Shown here piece by piece: positions 16,657 through 26,650 of a stretch of 64,000 bases of DNA. The notes below the pieces were generated by a model. That model was not told the DNA's origin. It searched no databases and saw only the letters and a list, made by a program, of their open reading frames with translations. How positions within the stretch are numbered: position 1 is the first letter of the stretch; each line of letters starts with the position of its first letter. The DNA comes from Mesorhizobium sp. AR02 (GTDB lineage Bacteria; Pseudomonadota; Alphaproteobacteria; Rhizobiales; Rhizobiaceae), in assembly GCF_024746835.1 (NCBI RefSeq), contig NZ_CP080531.1, forward strand, positions 186,001-250,000. Direction: 5' to 3'. A program made the position numbers and the translations under genes.

Positions 16657-18773
16657 TCCCGGATTTCAGTCAGATCGGCTGGGCGCCGCCGCGCCGCGGA
16701 CCGGTCGAGGTCAAGGGCCAGCGGACGACGCCGGAAGGGCTTGTCGTCAAGCATCTGTACAATCAGGGCGACCTCAAGGGCCTGCCGCATCTCGACACCT
16801 ATCCGGGCTTGCCGCCCTTCGTGCGCGGCCCCTACCCGACCATGTATGTCCAGCAGCCCTGGACGATCCGGCAATATGCCGGCTTCTCGACGGCCGAGGA
16901 ATCCAACGCCTTTTACCGGCGCAATCTTGCCGCTGGCCAGAAAGGCCTGTCGGTCGCCTTCGATCTCGCCACGCATCGCGGCTATGACAGCGACCACCCG
17001 CGTGTTGCCGGCGATGTCGGCATGGCGGGCGTCGCCATTGATTCCATCCTGGACATGCGGCAGTTGTTCGACGGCATTCCGCTCGGCGACATGACGGTGT
17101 CGATGACGATGAACGGCGCGGTGCTGCCGATCATGGCGCTTTACATCGTCGCGGCGGAAGAACAGGGCGTTGCGCAGAAGGATCTGGCCGGGACCATTCA
17201 GAACGACATTCTGAAGGAATTCATGGTCCGCAACACCTACATCTATCCGCCAAAGCCCTCGATGCGGATCGTTTCGGACATCTTCTCCTACACGTCGAAG
17301 AACATGCCGAAGTTCAACTCGATATCGATCTCCGGCTACCACATGCAGGAAGCCGGTGCGACGGCCGACCTGGAACTCGCCTATACGATCGCCGACGGCA
17401 TCGAATATGCCCGCGCCGGCGTCGCGGCGGGCCTCGATATCGACCGTTTCGCGCCGCGCCTGTCTTTCTTCTGGGCGATCGGCATGAATTTCTTCATGGA
17501 AGTCGCCAAGCTCAGGGCTGCACGCCTGCTGTGGGCGACCCTGATGAAGAAGAATTTTGCGCCGAAGGACGAACGCTCGCTGTCGCTGCGCACCCATTGC
17601 CAGACTTCAGGCTGGTCGCTGACGGCGCAGGACCCCTACAACAACATCGTCCGTACCATGATCGAGGCGATGGCGGCCACGCAAGGCCACACCCAGTCGC
17701 TGCACACCAACTCCTTCGACGAGGCGATGGCGCTGCCGACCGACCATTCGGCGCGCATCGCCCGCAACACGCAGCTCATCCTGCAGAAGGAATCCGGCAC
17801 CACGCGCATCATCGATCCGTGGGGCGGCTCCGCCTATCTCGAACGGCTGACCCATGATCTGGCAGCGCGCGCGTTGACCCATATCGAGGAGGTCGAGGCT
17901 CTCGGCGGCATGGCTGCGGCGACCGAACAAGGCATTCCGAAGCTGCGCATCGAGGAAGCGGCGGCGCGCACGCAGGCGCGCATCGATTCCGGCGAGCAGA
18001 TGCTGGTCGGCGTCAACGCGCATCGCCCCGAGAACGACATCGAGGTCGATGTGCTGAAGATCGACAATGCCGAGGTCAGGGCTCGGCAATTGTCGAAGCT
18101 GCAACGGCTGAAGGGCACGCGCGAGGTCGCGGCCGTCGAAAGCGCGCTCGATGCGCTGACGCGCGCGGCGCAAGGCAATGAGAACCTGCTGGAATTCGCC
18201 ATCCGTGCCGCGCGCGCCAATGCCACGGTCGGCGAAATCTCGTTCGCACTTGAAAGAGCCTTTGGCCGCCACGTCGCGACGGTGCAGACCATTTCCGGCG
18301 TCTACCGCAAGGCGCTTGGTGACAATGCCGTGGTCGACGCGCTGCAGGACAAGCTTAGCGCCTTCGAGAAGAAAAACGGCGGCAAGCCGCGCATCCTCGT
18401 TGCCAAGATGGGACAGGATGGCCACGACCGTGGGCAGAAGGTGATCGCCACGGCCTTCGCCGATCTCGGCTTCGACGTCACCGTCGGCGCGATGTTCCAA
18501 ACGCCGGAAGAGATCGCGAAACTGGCGGTCCAGCATGACGTCCATATCATCGGCGCCTCGTCGCTGGCGGCAGGACACCTGACGCTCATCCCCGAATTGC
18601 GCGACGCGCTGAAAAAGCTTGGCCGGGGCGATATGGTGATCGTTGCGGGCGGCGTCATCCCGCCACAGGATTACGACGCCGTGCTGCAAGCCGGCGCGGC
18701 GGAGATCTTCCCACCGGGGACTGTTATTCCGGAAGCGGCGGACCGGCTGATGGACCGGCTGCTGGCGGGCTGA
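16653..18773 (+). CDS. mutB: Methylmalonyl-CoA mutase large (catalytic) subunit
   Basis: Adenosylcobalamin-dependent mutase of 706 residues. The TIM-barrel substrate domain begins near residue 30 and includes [16 protein letters not shown] and the segment [12 protein letters not shown]. The C-terminal B12 domain carries D589-G-H591 in [11 protein letters not shown], which supplies the lower cobalt ligand, plus the downstream [11 protein letters not shown] and AGGVIPP segments. A TTG at 16653 overlapping the small subunit stop gives the expected N-terminus (IPDFSQIGW); an upstream ATG at 16602 would add 17 unrelated residues. Translational coupling with mutA fits a heterodimer. Confidence 0.95.
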   Translation: MIPDFSQIGWAPPRRGPVEVKGQRTTPEGLVVKHLYNQGDLKGLPHLDTYPGLPPFVRGPYPTMYVQQPWTIRQYAGFSTAEESNAFYRRNLAAGQKGLSVAFDLATHRGYDSDHPRVAGDVGMAGVAIDSILDMRQLFDGIPLGDMTVSMTMNGAVLPIMALYIVAAEEQGVAQKDLAGTIQNDILKEFMVRNTYIYPPKPSMRIVSDIFSYTSKNMPKFNSISISGYHMQEAGATADLELAYTIADGIEYARAGVAAGLDIDRFAPRLSFFWAIGMNFFMEVAKLRAARLLWATLMKKNFAPKDERSLSLRTHCQTSGWSLTAQDPYNNIVRTMIEAMAATQGHTQSLHTNSFDEAMALPTDHSARIARNTQLILQKESGTTRIIDPWGGSAYLERLTHDLAARALTHIEEVEALGGMAAATEQGIPKLRIEEAAARTQARIDSGEQMLVGVNAHRPENDIEVDVLKIDNAEVRARQLSKLQRLKGTREVAAVESALDALTRAAQGNENLLEFAIRAARANATVGEISFALERAFGRHVATVQTISGVYRKALGDNAVVDALQDKLSAFEKKNGGKPRILVAKMGQDGHDRGQKVIATAFADLGFDVTVGAMFQTPEEIAKLAVQHDVHIIGASSLAAGHLTLIPELRDALKKLGRGDMVIVAGGVIPPQDYDAVLQAGAAEIFPPGTVIPEAADRLMDRLLAG

Positions 18774-18840
18774 GCGAAACATTCCTGTATTGCTGGAGAA
18801 GGTTGTGCCACAATGACGGGCGCAACCAAGGGTAACGACC

Positions 18841-19080
18841 GTGAAAACCGTCATCCACAGACTCGACGATGGATCAGGCGCCGTGATCTTACCACGGGAA
18901 ATGCTCGACACCCTGAACCTGCAAGTTGGCGATCAACTCCAGATTACCGAAACCGATGACGGCGTCATTCTAAGACCGGTGGGGAGTGACGACGTCGAAC
19001 GGCAGATGCGCGCTGCTCGTGATGTCATGGACAAATATGAGGCCGCATTGCAAGGCTGGCCAAATAGACGAACCAACTGA
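18841..19080 (+). CDS. AbrB/SpoVT-type antitoxin, orphan
   Basis: DNA-binding protein of 79 residues with a GTG start. Residues about 5-48 form a SpoVT/AbrB swapped-hairpin domain (SGAVILPREMLDTLNLQVGDQL), followed by a short helical tail (VERQMRAARDVMDKYEAAL) of the kind that neutralises a Doc/Fic-type toxin. No toxin gene follows: the next gene is the convergent GreA-family gene only 2 bases away. It is therefore an orphan antitoxin or a stand-alone regulator. The 67 bases upstream, after the mutase gene, could hold its own promoter. Confidence 0.8.
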   Translation: MKTVIHRLDDGSGAVILPREMLDTLNLQVGDQLQITETDDGVILRPVGSDDVERQMRAARDVMDKYEAALQGWPNRRTN

Positions 19081-19082
19081 CG

Positions 19083-19556
19083 TCAGCCATCAGAGAGCTT
19101 GACGATTTCCCATTCCTTGCCGTTGACCGCAGCCAGGTCGCCGATCTTCTTGCCGAACAGAGCGACCGCCATCGGCGAGACGTGGGAAATCGTGCCCTTG
19201 GTAGGATCTGCCTCGTCCTCGCCAACAATCTTCCAATGCACCTTCTTGCCGTCATCGCCTTCCAGCGTGACGCCCATGCCGAAGCGGACGACGTCGCTGC
19301 CGGGCTCCGGTACGGACAGCTCGGCGTTTTCGCGCCGGGCTGTCCAATAGCGCAAATCACGCGACACGACCGCGATGCGCTCGCGATCGGCCTTCCTCTC
19401 GGCTTTCGCTAGTATGTCACGCAGATCGGCCAGATTCTCCTCGATCTGCGCCAGGCCACGCTCCGTCACCAGATTGCGGTGCGTGCTGATTGGGCGCTCG
19501 CCGACACCGGCGATAGCATTCTCACTGTCTTCTTCGCGGGTGAAAGCTCTGCTCAT
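19083..19556 (-). CDS. GreA/GreB-family transcription elongation factor
   Basis: Protein of 157 residues with the Gre layout: an N-terminal helical hairpin (about 30-80, TERGLAQIEENLADLRDILAKAE) and a C-terminal FKBP-like domain (about 85-157, including TISHVSPMAVALFGKKIGD). Gre factors enter the RNA polymerase secondary channel and stimulate cleavage of backtracked RNA. The first 25 residues are an extra polar extension, so this is more likely a Gre-like paralogue than the main GreA. It could also be a nucleoside diphosphate kinase regulator (Rnk) relative. It is divergent from the TAT-exported protein gene. Confidence 0.88.
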   Translation of the reverse strand: MSRAFTREEDSENAIAGVGERPISTHRNLVTERGLAQIEENLADLRDILAKAERKADRERIAVVSRDLRYWTARRENAELSVPEPGSDVVRFGMGVTLEGDDGKKVHWKIVGEDEADPTKGTISHVSPMAVALFGKKIGDLAAVNGKEWEIVKLSDG

Positions 19557-19696
19557 TCCCTGAACCTAGGCCTCGAATGGCTGCTCGACAAGCCATTGTC
19601 GATCCTTCGCGAAGAGGAACAGAACGTCTGGCACGATTCCTGCTGTGTCAAGGCTGACACTGCGATGTCTGGGCTGAACACTGGGATTCTGTGCCG

Positions 19697-21073
19697 ATGT
19701 TGAACAGACGAACGCTGCTGACGCAAACCGCCGGCTTTGCCGTCATGGGCCTTTCGCTCGGCAAGGCGGCCGCCGCCAGCCTGACCGGCATCGAGAAGGC
19801 CTCGATGCGCGGCTCGATCAACGCCACCGACCTTGGCGTGCAGCCCGGCACCTTCGACGACCAGAGCAAGGCCTTCGCCAAGCTGCTGCGTGACGCGAAC
19901 GATCGCGACATACCGGTGTTCCTGCCGGCGGGCACCTATGTGGTGTCGAACCTCTCCCTGCCCAGCCGCGTGCGTCTTTCCGGCGTGCCGGGCGCAACGC
20001 GGATCGTCTATGGCGGCGACGGCCACCTCTTCATGACCGAACAGGCCGACCATATCGAACTGAGCGGGTTGGTCTTCGACGGTTCGAACCGCTCGATGGG
20101 CGACTATGCGCAAGGACTGCTCGATCTGCGCCGGGTCGCGCATCTCGTCGTCGACAATTGCCAGATAACCGGCAGCGGCAAGAATGGACTTGCCTTGGAA
20201 CACGCGGCCGGCCGCATCGAACGCTCCGACATATCGGGCGCGGCGGACGCCGGCATCTATTCGGTCGAGGCAGCGGGACTGGCGATCACGGCCAACACCG
20301 TCTCCGACTGCGCCAATGGCGGCATCCTGGTGCATCGCTGGCAGGCGGCGGAGGACGGCACCATGGTCACCGGCAACCGTGTCGAACGTATCGGCGCACG
20401 CAGCGGCGGGACCGGCCAGAACGGTAACGGCATCAACGCCTTCCGCGCCGGCAATGTCATCATCTCGGGCAATGTCGTCTCGGACTGCGCTTTCTCGGCG
20501 ATCCGCGCCAACAGCTCGAGCAATTTGCAGATTTCAGGCAACACCTGCTCGCGCTCGGGCGAGACCGCGGTCTATTCCGAATTCTCGTTCGAGGGCGCCG
20601 TCATCAGCAACAACATCGTCGATGGCGCGGCCAACGGCATCTCGATCGTCAACTTCAACGAAGGCGGCCGCATGGGTATCTGCTCGGGCAACATCGTGCG
20701 CAATCTGTCGACCAGCGGCCCCTACACCGCCGATCCGCCCGGATTCGGTGTCGGCATCGGCGTCGAGGCCGACACCATCGCTTCCAACAACGTCATCGAG
20801 AACGCGCCGCTCTATGGCATGTCGATCGGCTGGGGGCCATATCTGCGCAATGTGGTCGCCACGGGCAACATCATCCGCAAGGCCGGCACCGGCATCGTCG
20901 TCAGCGTGGTCGAGGGCGCCGGCACGGCCGTCATCTCCGACAATGTCATCGACGGCGCGCTGAACGGCGCCGTCATCGGCCAGCGCTGGGCGGAACCGGT
21001 GACAGCTGACCTCACCCAGTTAAGCAATAGCGGCTTTGCGCATCTGACCGTCGAGCGCAACCGCGTCAGCTGA
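19697..21073 (+). CDS. TAT-exported right-handed repeat protein (TIGR03808-like)
   Basis: Protein of 458 residues with a twin-arginine leader (NRRTLLTQTAGFAV) and then a pectate-lyase-like right-handed beta-helix. Repeated units such as SGNVVSDCAFSAIRAN, ISGNTCSRSGETAVYSE and ISNNIVDGAANGISIV occur at about 22-residue spacing between residues 130 and 430. The layout fits a Rhizobiales family of TAT-secreted repeat proteins (TIGR03808) of unknown substrate, probably active on or near envelope polysaccharide. The ATG at 19697 is preferred over a GTG at 19691. Confidence 0.85.
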   Translation: MLNRRTLLTQTAGFAVMGLSLGKAAAASLTGIEKASMRGSINATDLGVQPGTFDDQSKAFAKLLRDANDRDIPVFLPAGTYVVSNLSLPSRVRLSGVPGATRIVYGGDGHLFMTEQADHIELSGLVFDGSNRSMGDYAQGLLDLRRVAHLVVDNCQITGSGKNGLALEHAAGRIERSDISGAADAGIYSVEAAGLAITANTVSDCANGGILVHRWQAAEDGTMVTGNRVERIGARSGGTGQNGNGINAFRAGNVIISGNVVSDCAFSAIRANSSSNLQISGNTCSRSGETAVYSEFSFEGAVISNNIVDGAANGISIVNFNEGGRMGICSGNIVRNLSTSGPYTADPPGFGVGIGVEADTIASNNVIENAPLYGMSIGWGPYLRNVVATGNIIRKAGTGIVVSVVEGAGTAVISDNVIDGALNGAVIGQRWAEPVTADLTQLSNSGFAHLTVERNRVS

Positions 21074-21082
21074 GAGCGATTT

Positions 21083-22087
21083 TCAATTCAAGGCTGGGGT
21101 CGGCCTCAGCGCCCCGACCTTGGCGCCGATCCGGCTTTCGATTGGGGCGTTCGCCAGATCGAGCAGCTTCGCCGCCACGGCCTCGTCGGCACGCAACAGC
21201 CTGGCAAGGATGGCGGCAGCCATCGCCTCGCCGGCGCGACCGGCGCCATCATCGCATTTGATCGCTATGCCCAGGCCAAGTTCAGGTATCGCGCTGCAGT
21301 GGACACCTTCGGCGCCACCTTTCGCAAAGATCCGGCCCGGTGCCGCCTCCATCAAAGCGACATCGGCGCGGCCGGTGCCAGCAACGAAGAACGGCTCCGC
21401 CATGCAGGCTCCCAGCAGACGCTTCGCTGCCTTGGCTCGCTCGGGACCAAAACCATTTGCCGTGGCCATGCGGGCAAAGCCGAGGCCGAAACTCCTGAGC
21501 GGCACCGCATAGGTCGGGATCGAGCAGCCATCGGTTGCCCTCTCATCGGCGCCATGGACAGCGCCGGTGACCGACTGCATGGCGTCGCGCACCATCTCCT
21601 GCAGGCCGTGGCCCGCCTTGACGTAGCCGCGGTGTGCAATGCCGGAATGCACGCAGGTGCAGAGGAAGCCGGAATGTTTGCCTGAACAGTTGTTGTGCAG
21701 CGCGTTCGGCAAATCGCCGGTGCGGGCGAGTGCAATCTCGGCGTCATGGTTTGAAGGCCAATGCGCGCCACATTCAAGCGCCGATCCGTCCAACCCAGCC
21801 TTGGCCAGCATGGAGCGCGCCAGTTCGACATGCGCTGGCTCGCCCGAATGCGAGGCACAGGCCAGCGCCAACTCGCGATTGCCGAAGCCGTAGGCATCGG
21901 CGGCACCGGTTTCGACCAGCGGCAAGGCCTGGATGGCCTTGACCGCCGAGCGCGGAAACACCGGCTTGGAGGTGTCGCCGATCTCCAGGACCGGCTTGCC
22001 GTCGGCATCGAAGACCGCGACGGCACCGCGATGCACGCTCTCGACGATCGCGCCGCGCAGAACTTCGACCAGAACCGGATTTGTCAT
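21083..22087 (-). CDS. L-asparaginase II (rhizobial type)
   Basis: Enzyme of 334 residues of the asparaginase_II family, the thermolabile rhizobial type distinct from E. coli AnsA/AnsB. It hydrolyses asparagine to aspartate and ammonia. Family marks are FPRSAVKAIQALPLVE, the SxxK-containing NNCSGKHSGFL (about residue 132) and HLHSG-like SHSGEP. No signal peptide, so cytoplasmic. GGAGG sits 4 bases before the ATG at 22087, which decides against the upstream in-frame ATG at 22102. It is followed convergently by the repeat protein gene after 9 bases. Confidence 0.92.
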   Translation of the reverse strand: MTNPVLVEVLRGAIVESVHRGAVAVFDADGKPVLEIGDTSKPVFPRSAVKAIQALPLVETGAADAYGFGNRELALACASHSGEPAHVELARSMLAKAGLDGSALECGAHWPSNHDAEIALARTGDLPNALHNNCSGKHSGFLCTCVHSGIAHRGYVKAGHGLQEMVRDAMQSVTGAVHGADERATDGCSIPTYAVPLRSFGLGFARMATANGFGPERAKAAKRLLGACMAEPFFVAGTGRADVALMEAAPGRIFAKGGAEGVHCSAIPELGLGIAIKCDDGAGRAGEAMAAAILARLLRADEAVAAKLLDLANAPIESRIGAKVGALRPTPALN

Positions 22088-22165
22088 GTCACCTCCCGCC
22101 AAATCAAAGTGTTACCGCGTCCTTTGCGCGCCCCAAAAGGCGCGCGGCGCAGTAATGCGGGCGGT

Positions 22166-23332
22166 TTACCTGATCCGATCGAGAATGGAAACGTAGTTGG
22201 CGACGGCCGCGCCGCCCATGTTGAAGATGCCCCCCAGTTTTGCGCCCGGCACCTGGATGCCGCCGGCTTCGCCGACAAGCTGCATGGCGGTGAGCACATG
22301 CATCGAGACACCGGTGGCACCAATCGGATGGCCCTTCGCCTTCAGCCCGCCGGAAGGATTGACCGGCAGGCGGCCGTCCTTCGCCGTCGTGCCGTCCAGC
22401 GCCAGCCTGGCGCCCTCGCCCGGCTTGGCCAGGCCCATCGCTTCGTATTCGATCAACTCGGCAATGGTGAAGCAGTCATGCGTCTCGACAAAGGACAGGT
22501 CGTCGAGCGTCACGCCGGCGTTCTTCAGCGCGCGAGTCCAGGCCTGCTCGCAACCCTCGAACGACAGGATGTCGCGCTTCGACATCGGCAGGAAGTCCTG
22601 CACGTGTTCGTTGGCGCGGAAGGCGACGGCGCGGCGCATCTTCAGCGCGGTCGCCGTGTCGGCAAGGATAAGGGCGGCGGCACCGTCGGAGACCAGCGAG
22701 CAGTCGGTGCGCTTGAGTGGACCGGCGACGAAGGGGTTCTTCTCGCTCTCCTGGCGGCAGAATTCGTAGCCAAAATCCTTGCGCATCTGCGCGTAGGGAT
22801 TGTCGACGCCATTCTTGTGGTTCTTGGCGGCGATCATCGCCAGCGCATCCGACTGGTCGCCATAGCGCTGGAAATAGGCCTGCGCGATCTTGCCGAAGAC
22901 GCCGGCGAAGCCTGCGGGCGTCTCGCCATCCTCCGGCAGATAGGACGCCTTGAGAAGATTCTTGCCGATCTCAGGCCCGGGCGTCGTTGTCATCTGCTCG
23001 GCGCCGACCACCAGCACGATGCGGGCCGCGTTGGCGTCGATGGCGCGGATGCCTTGCCTGACCGCCGCCGATCCCGTGGCGCAAGCGTTCTCGACACGCG
23101 TCGCCGGCTTGAAGCGCAGCCGGTCGTCGGCCTGAAGCACCAGGCTGGCGGTGAAATCCTGCGCCGAAAAACCAGCGTTGAAATGGCCGAGCACGATCTC
23201 ATCGACCTCGTCCGGGCCGATGCCGGCGTGATCAAGCGCGTCCGTCGCGACCTTGACGATGAGGTTCTCGAGCGTCTCGCCCTCGAGCTTGCCGAAGCGC
23301 GAATGCGCCCAGCCGACGATGCATGCGGTCAT
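22166..23332 (-). CDS. Thiolase / acetyl-CoA acetyltransferase (SCP-x type)
   Basis: Thiolase-fold enzyme of 388 residues. The nucleophilic cysteine lies in VENACATGSAAV (about residue 86). The second conserved region is ETHDCFTIAELIEYEAMG, and the C-terminal NPSGGLKAKGHPIGATG carries the His site. The SCP-x/thiolase-like branch usually cleaves or forms 3-ketoacyl-CoA. The ATG at 23332 has GGAG 6 bases upstream and is preferred over the ATG at 23344. It is divergent from betI and has no visible link to betaine synthesis. The asparaginase gene follows on the same strand after 78 bases. Confidence 0.9.
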   Translation of the reverse strand: MTACIVGWAHSRFGKLEGETLENLIVKVATDALDHAGIGPDEVDEIVLGHFNAGFSAQDFTASLVLQADDRLRFKPATRVENACATGSAAVRQGIRAIDANAARIVLVVGAEQMTTTPGPEIGKNLLKASYLPEDGETPAGFAGVFGKIAQAYFQRYGDQSDALAMIAAKNHKNGVDNPYAQMRKDFGYEFCRQESEKNPFVAGPLKRTDCSLVSDGAAALILADTATALKMRRAVAFRANEHVQDFLPMSKRDILSFEGCEQAWTRALKNAGVTLDDLSFVETHDCFTIAELIEYEAMGLAKPGEGARLALDGTTAKDGRLPVNPSGGLKAKGHPIGATGVSMHVLTAMQLVGEAGGIQVPGAKLGGIFNMGGAAVANYVSILDRIR

Positions 23333-23481
23333 GGCGGTCTCCATCCTTGGCGCCAGCCTAGCCTATGGGCTCATGGCGCAGTTCGCCTTTATTGTTCAAA
23401 TATAAACATTCTTACCCGAGCCGTGAAGAGCCGGAACGAGACAATCACTTGGTGCAGGCCGCGCCAGTGTCGATTTTTTTG

Positions 23482-23501
23482 TTGATTGACTCGTCAATAA
23501 A
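23482..23501. promoter_or_regulatory. BetI-like operator upstream of betI
   Basis: TTGATTGACTCGTCAATAAA contains the perfect dyad ATTGAC-tc-GTCAAT (23485-23498), 32 bases before the betI start. Its half-sites closely resemble the known BetI recognition sequence, which is repressed by BetI and relieved by choline. It implies autoregulation of the whole operon. Confidence 0.7.
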
Positions 23502-23532
23502 AAATAATCCTGCTTCAAAGGACCGTAGAAAG

Positions 23533-24123
23533 ATGCCGAAAGTCGGAATGGAGCCACTGCGCCGCAAGGCGCTCATCGACGCGACGATCTCTGCGATCGG
23601 CGAGCGCGGCTCCCTTGACGTGACCATGTCCGAGATCGCCGGTCGCGCTGGCGTGTCCTCCGCACTTGCCCATCACTATTTCGGCGCCAAGGACGAGCTG
23701 CTGCTGGCGACGATGCGGCACATCCTCGCCGAACTGACCATCGACATGCGCCGCGCCCTGCAATCCGCCGCCTCCCCGCGCGAACGCGTCTCGGCCGTGG
23801 TCGCCGTCAACTTCTCCGACATCCAGTTCCAGCCGGAAACCATCGCCGCATGGCTTGCCTTCTATGTCGAGGCGCAGAAGTCATCCGCGTTGCGGCGGTT
23901 GCTCAGGGTGTATGCGCGGCGGCTGCACTCGAACCTAATGAGCGGGCTGACCGGCATCCTGCCCAGGGCAGAGGCCGACCGCGCCGCCGAAGCGACGGCC
24001 GCGATGATCGACGGGCTCTACATCAGGCGGGCGCTGAAGGACGGCGTGCCCGACGCCGCGACCGCGATCGCGCTGGTCGAGGACTATCTCGAAACCAAAC
24101 TCGGCGAGCGGCAAAAACAGTGA
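23533..24123 (+). CDS. betI: Choline-responsive TetR-family repressor BetI
   Basis: TetR-type regulator of 196 residues. The N-terminal helix-turn-helix (about 10-55) includes [13 protein letters not shown] and [19 protein letters not shown], the BetI-type recognition helix. The C-terminal domain would sense choline. The start [14 protein letters not shown] matches BetI proteins, so the open extension to 23365 is not used. Its stop overlaps the GTG start of betC by 4 bases, and a BetI-like palindrome lies just upstream. It represses the operon in the absence of choline. Confidence 0.95.
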   Translation: MPKVGMEPLRRKALIDATISAIGERGSLDVTMSEIAGRAGVSSALAHHYFGAKDELLLATMRHILAELTIDMRRALQSAASPRERVSAVVAVNFSDIQFQPETIAAWLAFYVEAQKSSALRRLLRVYARRLHSNLMSGLTGILPRAEADRAAEATAAMIDGLYIRRALKDGVPDAATAIALVEDYLETKLGERQKQ

Positions 24124-25649
24124 CAGTCAAGCGACCCAATTTCCTGATCGTCATGGTCGATCAGCTCAACGGGACTTTTTTTCCCGATGGGCCGGCCGCG
24201 TTTCTGCACGCCCCGCATCTGAAAGCTTTGGCGGCGCGTTCGGCACGCTTTGCCAACAACTACACGGCCTCGCCGCTCTGCGCGCCGGGGCGCGCCTCGT
24301 TCATGAGCGGCCAGTTGCCGTCGCGCACCGAAGTCTATGACAACGCCGCCGAATTCGCCTCGTCGATCCCGACCTTTGCCCATCATCTGCGCGCCGACGG
24401 CTATCACACAGTCCTGTCGGGCAAGATGCATTTCGTCGGCCCCGACCAGTTGCATGGTTTCGAGGAGCGGCTGACCACCGACATCTATCCCGCCGATTTC
24501 GGCTGGACGCCGGACTACCGCAAGCCCGGCGAGCGTATCGACTGGTGGTATCACAATCTGGGCTCGGTGACCGGCGCCGGCGTTGCCGAGATCTCAAACC
24601 AGATGGAATATGACGACGAGGTCGCCTTCCACGCGGTGCAGAAACTCTACGACTTCGCACGCGTCTCCGACGATGCCACGCACCGGCCCTGGTGCCTGAC
24701 CGTCTCCTTCACCCATCCGCACGACCCCTACGTGGCGCGCAGGCAATATTGGGACCTCTACGAAGACTGTCCGGCACTCGAGCCCGAAGTCGGCTTCATT
24801 CCCTACGACAAACAGGACCCGCATTCGCAGCGGCTCTACAAGGCTTCCGATTACGACAGCTTTGACATCACCGCCGAACAAATCCGCCGCTCGCGGCGCG
24901 GCTATTTCGCCAACATCTCCTATCTCGACGACAAGGTCGGCGAGCTGCTGTCGGTGCTTGAGCGGACGCGCATGCTCGACGACACGATCATCCTGTTCTG
25001 CTCGGATCACGGCGACATGCTCGGCGAGCGCGGCCTGTGGTTCAAGATGTGCTTCTTCGAGGGCTCGGCGCGGGTGCCGCTGATGATCGCCGGCAACGGC
25101 GTGCCGGCAGGCCTGATCGAGGCGCCAGTCTCCAACCTCGACGTAACGCCGACGCTGTGCGATCTCGCCGGCATCGACATGAGCGCTATCGCGCCATGGA
25201 CCGACGGCCAGTCGCTGCTGCCGCTGCTCGAAGGCAAGAAGCGCAGTGAACCGGTGCTCATGGAGTATGCCGCCGAAGGCTCCAATGCGCCGTTGGTGGC
25301 GATCCGCGAGGGGCGTTACAAGTTCGTCCATTGCGAGATCGATCCGTCACAACTCTACGATATCGAAGCCGACCCGCATGAATTGAACAATCTCGCCGCC
25401 GATCCGGCGCATGCCGGTGTGGTGGCAGCTTTCCTGGAAAAGGTGCGCGCACGCTGGGACATGGCGGCTTTCGACGCCGCCGTGCGGGCCAGCCAGGCGC
25501 GGCGCTGGGTGGTCTATCCCGCTCTGCGCAACGGCACACACTACCCCTGGGAGTTCCAGCCGCTGCAGAAGGCTTCGGAACGTTACATGCGCAACCATAT
25601 GGATCTCAACGTGCTCGAAGAGCAGAAACGGTTCCCGCGAGGCGAATGA
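24120..25649 (+). CDS. betC: Choline sulfatase
   Basis: Sulfatase of 509 residues that hydrolyses choline-O-sulfate to choline and sulfate, feeding betaine synthesis. The sulfatase signature C54-A-P-G-R58 gives the cysteine that becomes formylglycine. The N-terminal metal site is in [13 protein letters not shown], and the second metal site in [18 protein letters not shown] start at 24120 (VTVKRPNFL) overlaps the betI stop; the frame extends far upstream, but that part lies inside betI and is not coding. The gene overlaps the dehydratase gene by 4 bases. Confidence 0.95.
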   Translation: MTVKRPNFLIVMVDQLNGTFFPDGPAAFLHAPHLKALAARSARFANNYTASPLCAPGRASFMSGQLPSRTEVYDNAAEFASSIPTFAHHLRADGYHTVLSGKMHFVGPDQLHGFEERLTTDIYPADFGWTPDYRKPGERIDWWYHNLGSVTGAGVAEISNQMEYDDEVAFHAVQKLYDFARVSDDATHRPWCLTVSFTHPHDPYVARRQYWDLYEDCPALEPEVGFIPYDKQDPHSQRLYKASDYDSFDITAEQIRRSRRGYFANISYLDDKVGELLSVLERTRMLDDTIILFCSDHGDMLGERGLWFKMCFFEGSARVPLMIAGNGVPAGLIEAPVSNLDVTPTLCDLAGIDMSAIAPWTDGQSLLPLLEGKKRSEPVLMEYAAEGSNAPLVAIREGRYKFVHCEIDPSQLYDIEADPHELNNLAADPAHAGVVAAFLEKVRARWDMAAFDAAVRASQARRWVVYPALRNGTHYPWEFQPLQKASERYMRNHMDLNVLEEQKRFPRGE

Positions 25650-26650
25650 TGGCAGACCTTCTCGTCCCCTCCCTCGATCATCTCAAACAGGCCTATGCCG
25701 TCACCTCCAGGGCGACGCAGATCACGCCGCTGCTGGAATCGACAGCGCTTGCCAGGGAGACCGGCGCTGCCCGTGTTTTCATCAAGCCGGAATCGCTGCA
25801 ATGGGCAGGGTCCTTCAAGGTGCGCGGTGCCTATTGGCGCCTGAAGCAGCTTTCGCCCGATGAGGCCAAGAAGGGGGTCGTCGCCTATTCCTCCGGCAAT
25901 TTCGCGCAGGGGCTGGCCGCCGCCGGCCAGGCGCTCGGCATTCCGGTCACCATCGTCATGCCGATCGACGCACCAGCCGCCAAGCGTGACGCGACGGCGG
26001 GCTATGGCGCACGCGTCGTGCTGACCGATCATGGCGATCGTGCCCGTGAAGAGGTCGCCGCCGCCAAGGCGCGCGAGATCGCGGAGACGGAAGGCCTGGC
26101 CCTGCTACATCCGTTCGACGATCCGGAGATCGTCGCCGGCCAGGCGGGTGCCGGGCTCGAAGCGCTCGACCAGCTAGCCGCCAAGGATACCAGCGCCGAC
26201 CTGTTGTTCTGCTCGGTCGGCGGCGGTGGACTGATCGGCGGCGTTTCGCTTGCCTTCCACTATCTGTCGCCCGCGACCGAGATCATCGGCGTCGAGCCGG
26301 AAGGTTTCAACGGCATGGGCTCGTCGCTGGCGCATGGCAGCATCGAGACGATGCCGATCGGCCCGAAGTCGATCTGCGACGGGCTGATGTCGCGACGGCC
26401 GGGCGACGCGCCGTTCGCGGCGGTCAAAACCGCTGGCGTTCGCGGCATCACCGTCGACGATCAATCGGTGCGGCGCGCCATGCGGATCGCCTTCGAGCGG
26501 ATGAAGCTGGTGCTGGAGCCGTCTGGGGCAGCGTCACTGGCGGCACTGCTCGGCGGCAAGGTGGATGTGGCGGGTAAAACCGTCCTTGTGGTGGCAACCG
26601 GCGGCAATGTCTCGCTCGCCGATTTTATGGCGCATATGAACCATGCTTGA
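25646..26650 (+). CDS. PLP-dependent threonine/serine dehydratase-like enzyme inside the bet operon
   Basis: Fold-type II PLP enzyme of 334 residues. The PLP lysine is in [12 protein letters not shown] (about residue 55), the pyridine-phosphate loop is [11 protein letters not shown] (about 191-201), and the C-terminus has [14 protein letters not shown]. It has no ACT regulatory domain, so it resembles catabolic threonine/serine dehydratases, or hydroxy-aspartate dehydratase or serine racemase. It overlaps betC by 4 bases and betA by 8 bases, so it is fully embedded in the choline operon. Its link to betaine metabolism is not known; serine or hydroxyamino acid breakdown is a guess. Confidence 0.88.
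   Translation: MMADLLVPSLDHLKQAYAVTSRATQITPLLESTALARETGAARVFIKPESLQWAGSFKVRGAYWRLKQLSPDEAKKGVVAYSSGNFAQGLAAAGQALGIPVTIVMPIDAPAAKRDATAGYGARVVLTDHGDRAREEVAAAKAREIAETEGLALLHPFDDPEIVAGQAGAGLEALDQLAAKDTSADLLFCSVGGGGLIGGVSLAFHYLSPATEIIGVEPEGFNGMGSSLAHGSIETMPIGPKSICDGLMSRRPGDAPFAAVKTAGVRGITVDDQSVRRAMRIAFERMKLVLEPSGAASLAALLGGKVDVAGKTVLVVATGGNVSLADFMAHMNHA

Noticed and set aside
21761..23485. 574-residue open frame antisense to the asparaginase and thiolase genes
   Set aside because: Arg/Gly/Ala-rich shadow of GC3-biased genes on the other strand, with no domain or ribosome site.
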